Source of the DNA: Siphonodentalium dalli
Taxonomy: Eukaryota > Mollusca > Scaphopoda > Gadilida > Siphonodentaliidae
Length of the DNA: 64,000 nucleotides
Direction: 5' to 3'
Assembly: GCA_032622095.1 (NCBI GenBank)
Contig: CP136065.1
Location: forward strand, 153,703,577 to 153,767,576
Shown: piece by piece, positions 45,147 through 64,000 of the stretch
How the letters are laid out: every line of letters begins with the position of its first letter
Position numbering within the stretch: the stretch's first letter is position 1
Position numbers and translations under genes: made by a program
The notes under the pieces: generated by a model
What the model saw: only the letters and a program-made list of their open reading frames with translations
Databases searched by the model: none
What the model was told of the DNA's origin: nothing

Positions 45147-46017
45147 GGCCAAAAGGAAGAATACCTGAGTTTAGGGTAACGTGAAGGAAAAAAACAGGGG
45201 CGGGCGGGCGGTACTTCATTTTATTTTATTTTTTCATTTTATTTTTCACGGGGGATAGTATTTAAGTATTCGTGCCTTCTAATCGTCTGCCAGTGTCACT
45301 CGTATAAAGCTTGGGCAAGTCATTGTCACACTAATCAATGTCATGGTAGCTTTAATCAGTTTAATGGTGTTACAGAAGTTCAATGACATGTATACAGCAT
45401 GATATTATATATAGAACTAGAAGGTGACCCGACTTCGTCCGGGCTTTCACCTTGAATTGACCATTTTGAAGGTCAAGGTCAGTTCGGGGTCACAATTTGA
45501 CCCGTCGAAAACACTCCCCCGATAAAAGTATCCGTAGGTATCAAATTTCGTCGAAATCCGTTAATTGTTTAATTTAATTTGAGTTAATTCTGCCTTTTTA
45601 ATCAAGAGACATGATGGTAGCCGTCCCGTGATGGTACCCGTCCCTAAAAGAGGTACGTTTGTGGGTACCCGTTTCAAGGTGAAGATTACCTCGGGCGGAA
45701 AGCCCTAAGTATGTCACACAACACTCTCATGTCTGGATACAGTCTTACACGCACACGCCCAGACGTAATAATCACATTACACACATACGCTCTTTATCGA
45801 CACTGCGGATACGAACGATCTTTAACTATCAACGCGATTAACCCCACCGTGCCAATGGCGGTAATTTTTGTGACTGGGGTGGAGAATGGGTGCTCTGACG
45901 TTCTCAGAAGCGATGCGATGCCACTTCATCTGGTATTTTACCCTTAGATAGGAAGTTTGGGCTCAATCCGTCTGGCAGTTTTCGAGTTCATCGCGATCAC
46001 ACACACACACCCCGATC

Positions 46018-46480
46018 CAGCCCTGGGAATTAGCCTAGGCAATAGGCAATGCCTAGGTAAAAGCAGAGGCAAAATCAGTTTGCCTAGGTAATTATATTTC
46101 CTAGGTAAAACAAGTTCATTGGATTACTAAAATTGATTTGTGTCTATCAGAAATAGAACCTCTTTAGCCAAAATGACTTCCTTAAATCACTCTTTACATA
46201 TATTGTCCTAAAATTGTTTCCATGGCACTGGGCCATTAACTAGCTACCCATAAGGGCACTAGTTTTGGAGATGATTTGTGGAATGTATATATATGATGAG
46301 TAGTGGCCTGGAAATGTTCTCCAAAATAACTAAGCATTTCAGGTTATTATTGAATCATATTGATTTGAGATGGCAATATTGTTGCAAAATTGCCTAGGTA
46401 AAATCTGTTTTGCCTAGGCCGATTTCTTTCACCTAGGCAAAAATATTGCCGAGGCAAATTTTCCTTAATTCCCAGGGCTG
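46018..46480. mobile_element. 463-bp element with CAGCCCT ends and CCTAGG arrays
   Basis: The ends CAGCCCTGGGAATTAG and TTAATTCCCAGGGCTG are flanked by CCGATC on both sides (46012-46017, 46481-46486). Next to each end the palindrome CCTAGG recurs (GCCTAGGTAAAA-type units, four to five per side). The terminus and 6-bp duplication are as in family P. No coding frame. Confidence 0.75.
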
Positions 46481-46857
46481 CCGATCTTCCAAAATATATA
46501 ATAGATAAGTGTCTAGTGTTGGAAATTAAACGGTTTATGTTCACGCTGAAGCTCGGATATTACAGGCCAAATCCTACGAGTGGACATATTACTGTTCAAT
46601 TTCCCACACAAGACACTTATGATATTTTGTTTATCCACCGACTCGAATACTAAGAAATTTTGCGAAATATTCAACTCAGAAGGTGAATTTAACAAGAGTT
46701 CCTCCATTGGAAATGGCACATACATGCGGCAACGCGAACGTGACGTTCAGAATTATTTTTAATCTGACAATTTATTACTATGTCCTTTTCTGTCAGTTCA
46801 GAATCCGGTTCACGCACGACAACATGTCTGTGCTATAGTTGACATTGACGCCATGAT

Positions 46858-47116
46858 CAGGGATGTGGCTATGTGGCTAGAGGGTCTCCGCTGGGGGGGG
46901 GGGGGGGGGGGGGGTGTCCACCTTGGGAATCTCCAACTGCACCAACACCAACACAACTTTTTGCATAATTCCATTTGCACCCTCCCTTGTACCTCATGCT
47001 CAGGCCTAATTTCCTATATATTCATAAGCCATGCTTCTATTTTCCCAGTATGAGAACATTAAGATATTTAAGACCCCCACCCCCCCCCCCCCCCCCCCCC
47101 TCTAGCCACATCCCTG
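46858..47116. mobile_element. 259-bp hAT MITE, complete, family L ends
   Basis: The ends CAGGGATGTGGCTA and TAGCCACATCCCTG are flanked by exact 8-bp duplications GCCATGAT (46850-46857, 47117-47124). CAGGGATG matches the hAT terminus pattern. Its G run (about 46893-46914) and C run (about 47082-47100) lie inside the ends. The poly-G and poly-P frames are artefacts. Confidence 0.8.
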
Positions 47117-47539
47117 GCCATGATGTTTCTATTCTGATTCATATGAACGCATTTGTGAAGTTTAATAGCTAAAACGCAGGATCTATCCGCCATATTCAAT
47201 CGGCAAAATATCCGGTTACTTTCGATTTGCTAGTTAATACATATCGCGTAATTTCTGGTTTCCGATTTCGAGAAATCGGCGAGGTTTGCCGAACAATGAC
47301 GAGGGAATACGAATATACTACAACAATGGCAGCACTTCCGTTTTTCGAGAATTGACGATATTTGCAAGGAAATGGTTTACTTGTTTAAGCTAATTCCGTA
47401 GTCGTGAATTCCTAATTACAAAAAAATAAAATGAAGTCCGAGGAAATTTTTGAAAAACGATAAAATGGAATTTGGCGGCAGGTTTTGAGTAGGGGCGGGC
47501 GGGTTACCCTAAACACAGGTATTCTTCGTTTTGGCCTTA

Positions 47540-47982
47540 TCAGTGATTTTATTTTATAATTCTCAAACAAATTAAATGGATCAAGATATGATTTAATGAT
47601 CTATGCCCAAAGTACATGTATATGGAGCAGTGCGGACAAACAAAATATTGTTTCAATATGGCTATACTTTTGGATCAGTAACTTGCATAAACCAGATAGT
47701 GGAAATTGGTTTTGAATTGAGACCACCTGTGCAGCTTGATGACAAGTTGATGTACAGTAGAAATATATTAGTTACAGTAGTAAGACTGTATCTGTACTAC
47801 CACACTGTGACAGATTCACAGAAACAAGGTCGAATACTATTTACAATATTGATTTATATTGACACATGACTTTGAAAACCCTTGAAATTTGAGTATATGC
47901 CTCCTTGACCCCCTACACTCTTTGAATTTCATATGAATATAGGTGCAGGAACCCTGGCGTGTTAGCGCAAGTAATTTGGTTA
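47540..47982. other. no gene seen
   Basis: The 88-residue frame at 47603 has no domain or splice context. The region ends at the left duplication of the outer hAT. Confidence 0.4.
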
Positions 47983-48445
47983 ATCGCTATTAGTGCTGAA
48001 ACGGTTGACCTATTTTTGTAGCCGGTTAACCGCGACGTGTAACCGGATCATAACCGGTTATCCGCTATTTTCAACCTATGACTTTACACTGATTATTTAC
48101 ACCATAATATGTACCAATATATCAGCATAATTTGATTTATTAACTGTATGGCAAACTCGCGTATAAATGTTTACACAGACAGAGCTTGTATTAAATGAAT
48201 GTAAATCAAACACGAATGTCACAAAGCCACGTGTTGACAACTTGGCAGATAACACAGTGAACTAAAACTCAGTGTTTATAAATAGACGTGTCATCATGTC
48301 ATGCTTGACCTGTTTGTACTGCAGTTGCGACTGCTACCTGACTTGTTATCGTTCTTGTTTTGGGAAGAATATTGTGTGACCTATATGCATATGTTCGTAC
48401 ATGCAAATATCGGCAGTTTTTTATTGCCATTATAGCGATTACGGG

Positions 48446-49637
48446 TAGTGATGAGCCGATTGTCAAATAGAGCCGTGCGCCGATTGCCGATTATTTGAGA
48501 TCACAATCGGCCGATTCAGGTGCCGATTCCGATTATTTAAATAATTATAGCAGAATATGTGATATGTGTTATATAATACTTAGAATTAGAAGCAAGCAAC
48601 AAACATAGTAATATGCCAGTACATTGTATACATAAGTATATGTTTGGGTGAGTAGATAGGTGGGTATGGGCAGACTAGTGATCGAATACAGGCAACATAC
48701 CCATGTATTTTAGGCTATTCCACAAAAACAATTTTGAAAGTTTGATGTAGCCACGTGCATGACGACATGTCCATGGTCCGTTTTTGGTAACAATTCATCA
48801 AACGGCATTTTACTTTGATCCTAATTCAAAGACATCACATCAAAGGAAATGAGCGGACTGAACTAGTTGCAAGTTACACCATGTTCATGTCAATTTCACA
48901 GACACGATTTGATTTTGGCGTGGTCATCATAATAATCATTTGTGGTGACATATACGTGACGTCACACGAGGCTGACTGGATGGAATGACATTGTCTTCAA
49001 CTATCTAAAGTCACGTGACATGCACTTTCGGTTTATATAGTAGTGTTTATACCTGTTACGCTGTATGTACTATATAGATAGCTTTGTTGTACTGCGCGTA
49101 TGCATACATTTTGATTTTGATAGTTTGACATACATAAATCAAAATGTCTACATGTTGACGAACAATAAAGTTACCTTTGGGCGTACATGAGTCCCATGAT
49201 ATGTACGTTGTGTACATCACAATGCTAAAGAAATCAATCGACTGAAACGACTGTTCTGGTATGTCAATAATTAATGAATTATTATGCGCAATCACGGCGT
49301 CATGCTTGTTGCCTCACTCTAACCCAAAGTGTCACGTGCTTCCCGGCGATCCCCACTAATATATTGTTTAAACATAGAGCCAGGTACGGCCCGGGTATTG
49401 CAGAGGACATGTATGTATATCAAGTTTGTGTTTGGTATCACTTTCCCCACGTTTACTGGTCATTTATTCAACAAAACATCGTCATATATAAAACAGTTTA
49501 TATTGAAGAAAAACAAGCACTCATTTATTATTTAGACAATCGGAAATCCCGATGTTCAAACCCGAGTACCGATTGTCATCCGATGGGCCACAATCGGCCG
49601 ATTCCGATTGTCGTTCCCGATTATCGGCTCATCACTA
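48446..49637. mobile_element. inner hAT-type element, 1.19 kb
   Basis: The ends TAGTGATGAGCCGATTGTC and GATTATCGGCTCATCACTA are flanked by exact 8-bp duplications ATTACGGG (48438-48445, 49638-49645). Arrays of AATCGGCCGATT and CCGATT sit near both ends. The 136-residue frame over the right end is not a protein. Confidence 0.85.
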
Positions 49638-49774
49638 ATTACGGGACTGGCCAATTATTAAGCCATGTGACTCAGGTATTCTAACTGCTGGGTGTTCTTT
49701 GGCGATTTGAGATGGATAGGATGACTGACGACCGATAAACACAATTATGAAGTTTGTGAACTTTATGAAGTTAA

Positions 49775-50235
49775 AGGTACTCAACCCGATAAAACTCCTC
49801 TCAATTACTATTTCAATGGCTTCGGGGGTCAAAAATATTTGATTCGAGTCGAGGAAGTCACCCATCAAAGCTCAGATTTGTTAGATATCGATTTTAGAAA
49901 TCTATTATTTTTGATTATCGGGAATACTATCTGGCCCAGAACTCGGTCAAAATTGCGTTAAAATTACCACTTGAGTTATTCATCCTTGTCTGTTTGAATA
50001 GATTTGGAGTACACATCCAGAGCAGATTACGCAGTTATTAGTACTCATCTCGAGAACATAACAAATTTGAAAAATCAATATCTAATAACTCTGAGCTTTG
50101 TTTGATGGGTTCCTCGACTCGAATCAAATATTTTTTACCCCCAAAGCCAAAGAAATAGTAATATAGGACCCTCTGATCGGATTGTTGTTGTTGGAATCTG
50201 TTGAGATGGGGACCCTCTTTACGGGTTGAGTACCT
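49775..50235. mobile_element. TTAA-flanked element, family D, complete, nested in the outer hAT
   Basis: AGGTACTCAACCCGATAAAA after TTAA (49771-49774) to CGGGTTGAGTACCT before TTAA (50236-50239). The family core AATCAAATATTTTTTACCCC and CTCTGAGCTTTG is repeated in both orientations. Confidence 0.8.
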
Positions 50236-50648
50236 TTAACAAATGAAAATTACAAAAACAGCTGAAAACAGTGTTTTCTGTTAGAAGACAATCAAATGCT
50301 GAGAATTAGTCATAAGGATGCAAATAAGTCCAACTGCACGGGAACACCACTTTGATTCGAGTTAATTTGAACTTCATCGACTGAGATTACTCAGTAATGT
50401 TAGAAGTATAGACCGAGCGTATGTAAATAGGGTTGGTTCTCAGAGTTTGCATTCTGCCAATTTCTCTTTGAAATGTGCCGAGACATCTGATTTACCCATT
50501 TCTTGGGTACCGTATCCATGTCAGATACTGTCTACAAGTAGTCAGTCGGAGAGTAGATGTCAAATGACAATGCCGTACTGCAGTGAAAACGATTGTATTG
50601 TTCTTTGCCGATGACCCAGTGGCGTCAGTGCACATGTTTTACCGGATA

Positions 50649-50682
50649 TCGGAACATCAAAGATGACGTCATGCATCTTTGA
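50649..50682. repeat. short perfect hairpin around TGACGTCA
   Basis: ACATCAAAGATG and CATCTTTGATGT are inverted repeats separated by ACGTCATG. It sits within the outer hAT. It may be part of that element's structure, and no function can be claimed. Confidence 0.6.
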
Positions 50683-50781
50683 TGTTTAGCCGCCGATGTC
50701 AGACTATGTAATCTGCCATTCATGGAAGACTTTTGATATGGCACCAGATTTTGACTTTTAATACACGTAATTTCGAATGTA

Positions 50782-51276
50782 TACCCCTCTGAGTGATAAC
50801 GTTTGTAGAAAATTGATAAAGTACCCGTGTTTAAAAGCTACTGTTATCAGTCTATGCCAATTAAGGACCTGAATACGTTAGTTTTTATCAGTGGCATTGC
50901 ATGTGTGTATTACATAGCGGTTAACCGGTTGATCGTAGTTCAACCGGTTGCCGACGGTAGCCGGTTGTCAACCGGATATCCGGATATCCGTTTCAGCACT
51001 ATAAGGCACTATAAAAAAAATAATCAGTGACTCAAAATTAAGTGGGCATTTAATACCTCATGCCTATGGCATATAATTTATACCCCTCTGAGTGATAACG
51101 TTTGTAGAAATTTGATAAAGTACCCGTGTTTAAAAGCTACTGTTATCAGTCTATGCCGATTAAGGACCTGAATACATTAGTTTTTATCAGTGGCATTGCA
51201 TGTGTGTATTACATATCGTAGTTCAACCGGTTGCCGACGGTAGCCGGTTATCAACCGGATATCCGTTTCAGCACTA
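50782..51276 (+). repeat. duplicated right end of the outer hAT
   Basis: About 50782-51001 and 51081-51276 are near-identical, from ATACCCCTCTGAGTGATAAC to CCGTTTCAGCACTA. The spacer (51002-51080) holds a fragment of family E (CTCAAAATTAAGTGGGC). Only the outer copy has the matching target duplication. Confidence 0.8.
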
Positions 51277-51284
51277 ATCGCTAT

Positions 51285-52572
51285 ATAAAACTGGTCATTA
51301 TTATTATAATCAGCTGACAGGCCTGCCAATTTGAGGCAAACGACAGTTCAGTTCGCCTAGAGGTTATCTAAAATGAAAATGCCACAAACGAAAAACAGGT
51401 CATGCCAAAGTTTTATGCAGGTCTCGCGATAATTAATTCTCAGTCTCACCTTAATTTAATAATTACAGTTGAGTTGTAGTGATTAATATTATAACAGTTT
51501 GTGTATATCTCCTGCTAACCTAGGCTAACCTATAGAAAAGAGTTTTAGCCAACGAGTTATAAAATGTAATTGATTTTTTGGCGGGAAATATGAACATGTG
51601 TGTCGTTGATTATTGTGCTTGGCGACCCATGCGGGACAACGAAACTATTATTGATCGTACTTTGATTTTATCTCCATATTGGGGGGGTATGTGTTCGTGT
51701 TTATCCTCCATGCATGTAATATGGCTCAAATGAATGGTGTTGTCACTATGAATTCCCGATATAAAGACTGATTTGAGACAGGTTCCGTATTATTGTCAAA
51801 TAAATCACTTTGGGGTTTTGTTAAGTATGCATGGCAATATACGCATAATAATCAACACGCGTAGAGAATCACATGTATTTTTCAGGAACTTCACTTACCG
51901 GTACATCGAACTCAAAACAAATGATAATACAGCAATAAGATAAATGATCAACATTGAGTAGTTTCATCCACGAAAATCCCATGCATAAAAATATCCCCGA
52001 CTCAGCACGGGGTCTTCGAGCGTGAGTAGTTTCATCCATGGAATCCCGTGCACAAGAATATATCCGCACTCAACAGTCCGGCAGTCTTTGATGTTACCGC
52101 GACATGTATTACGCTGTATCTAATGTCGCTATTTGACACCTCTTTCTTATTGTTTTTTCGGGAGATGGACTGTGTCGATTTCATTTTGTCAATATTAATG
52201 AAAATAACTGTAGATATAATGATATATAGCCTGTCGACATAGACTGAAAAAGTTTTTAATAACATCATTTATTTGTGTATGAGCGGGATTTCATGCAACG
52301 ACCAACGGGGGGAATGGGTCCGTGGGACGGACCCGCAGCTGGCCTGGCGGAAACCCTGTGACGTGTATAAACCAGGATTGGCCGATTTAAATCACTGATT
52401 TAGATAAAGAGTTAAATCTGATATTTAAAAAAAAAAAATCTTTGATTTCAATAAAAAATTTTCAAATGATAAAAAGTCAAGAATGACAATATCTAACAAG
52501 GTTTCTGTCAACTAAAACATGAATATGATTAAACAATATACAAATTTGATAATAAAAATATTTATTTTATAG
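51285..52572 (+). promoter_or_regulatory. 5' flank of RPS2; first exon and promoter not resolved
   Basis: No annotated feature could be fixed. A pyrimidine-rich CCTCTTTCTT near 52138 would suit a 5'-TOP mRNA start, but no donor with a convincing short leader follows it. ATTTATTTTATAG just before the ATG looks like an acceptor. The leader exon could therefore lie here or further upstream beyond the hAT cluster. Confidence 0.3.
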
Positions 52573-52574
52573 CA

Positions 52575-63516
<10,942 letters not shown>

Positions 63517-63538
63517 ACCATGTCAATGGCTAATGCAC

Positions 63539-63544
63539 ATTAAA
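63539..63544 (+). terminator. probable polyadenylation signal ATTAAA
   Basis: ATTAAA lies 23 nt after the stop codon. Ribosomal protein mRNAs usually have very short 3' UTRs. No AATAAA occurs in the next few hundred bases. Confidence 0.45.
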
Positions 63545-63559
63545 AAAATAACATCTGTC

Positions 63560-64000
63560 AATTGGCTTATTAATTTCTTAAAGAAAATGGCGGTCCTGTT
63601 TTATTCCCAACAAAAGGAATGTTTCTCAGACACCTGCCCCCTCAAAAATATGGTCTGCTCAGGCCTGCTTGGTCCTTTTTAATCCCCACAGAAAACTAAT
63701 ATTCATCCTGCTGTTGTGACGTGGGTATTTTTGCCAGAATTTGAATCCTTTGTTCTTAAAAAGATCCGATGTCCCAAAAAGACATCTTGTTTGGGTGGAT
63801 GTACCGGTAGGGCACAGGTACATATAGCAAATAATAGGTTTGTCACTCTGGCACCTTAGTCATGTACGAGTTTATCTGTACTGGGTAAACGGTGAAAGTA
63901 TTTATTATCCATCCCTCAACTAACATTATTTCTGATTGGGCAAAAGCCCATCTCATGATAATCCGGGAAAGTCATATTGGACTCCAAAAAATTTCACCGA
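63560..64000. other. no gene seen downstream of RPS2
   Basis: The 85-residue frame overlapping the exon ends soon after it. No further splice-bounded open segment or repeat was recognised before the window ends. Confidence 0.4.

Larger units (their letters stand above)
45147..47536. mobile_element. 2.4-kb PIF/Harbinger-like non-autonomous element with nested insertions
   Basis: The left end GGCCAAAAGGAAGAATACCT continues GAGTTTAGGGTAAC. The right end is its reverse complement (GTTACCCTAAACACAGGTAT then TCTTCGTTTTGGCC). TTA flanks both sides (45144-45146, 47537-47539). A TTA duplication with GG-starting ends suits Harbinger. Inside lie the CAGCCCT element (46018-46480) and a hAT (46858-47116). 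A 'GACTTCGTCCGGGCTTTCACC' repeat is at about 45430-45560. No transposase was seen. Confidence 0.6.
47991..51276. mobile_element. outer hAT-type element, 3.3 kb with nested insertions
   Basis: The ends TAGTGCTGAAACGG and CCGTTTCAGCACTA are flanked by exact 8-bp duplications ATCGCTAT (47983-47990, 51277-51284). Both subterminal regions are packed with AACCGGTT / GCCGGTTAACCGG / CCGGATATCCGG. A second hAT (48446-49637) and a family D element (49775-50235) are inserted inside. No transposase frame is present. Confidence 0.85.

Noticed and set aside
46853-47172. poly-Gly and poly-Pro frames, and those at 21929-22183 and 6064-6276
   Set aside because: Produced by G or C homopolymers inside transposon copies.
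44700-47960. larger element bounded by CAGGGTACCC and GGAACCCTG with GCGTG on both sides
   Set aside because: The 5-bp match is short and the ends agree poorly. Probably coincidence around the Harbinger-like element.
52280-52370. hAT right end (GGCGGAAACCCTG) upstream of RPS2
   Set aside because: The end resembles a CAGGGTTTCC terminus, but no partner end or target duplication was found.

Overview
This is eukaryotic, AT-rich, intron-bearing nuclear DNA, most likely from a lophotrochozoan animal. A bivalve mollusc is my best guess, from the frequent ACATGTA words, the GATTGATTGGGGTTTAACG-type repeat near 804, and runs of 'taactctgg / ttatggcccttttt' repeats like those of mollusc genomes. No species call is possible from the sequence alone. 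It is not bacterial: there are no operons, rRNA genes or CRISPR arrays.

One complete host gene is clear: cytosolic ribosomal protein uS5 (RPS2) on the plus strand, 52575-63516. It has five coding exons (52575-52847, 54110-54217, 57344-57517, 59001-59160, 63353-63516) with GT-AG introns, giving 292 residues. The ATG lies 2 nt after an AG, so a non-coding first exon probably lies upstream. Two short minus-strand segments with good splice sites and open frames (7471-7551, 10377-10431) may be exons of an unidentified gene. Another (38657-38837) may be a host or transposon exon.

Almost everything else is transposon-derived. By region: 0.4-6.2 kb, foldback and hAT-like pieces, a tRNA-derived SINE, a 46-bp tandem array and a 1.1-kb element with 6-bp target duplications. 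6.4-13 kb and 16-28 kb, dense small TIR elements (MITEs): several families flanked by TTAA, one palindromic family flanked by TA. 13.1-14.7 and 29.5-30.2 kb, two larger piggyBac-like non-autonomous elements. 19.8-20.3 kb, a LINE reverse-transcriptase C-terminus. 33.0-33.9 kb, a hAT element packed with CCGGTCC motifs. 34.4-35.3 kb, a LINE ORF1 remnant. 36.6-39.3 kb, inverted 16-bp repeat arrays around a TIR element. 40.2-40.9 kb, a broken MULE transposase. 45.1-47.5 kb, a Harbinger-like element with two insertions. 48.0-51.3 kb, a hAT element with another hAT and a TTAA element nested inside. The introns of RPS2 carry members of the same families.

The most informative observations are exact target-site duplications that fix element ends and nesting order, a paralogous empty site (near 22513) for one TTAA element, two families sharing CAGCCCT termini and 6-bp duplications, and the repeated use of subterminal arrays of short, mostly palindromic motifs in otherwise unrelated elements.
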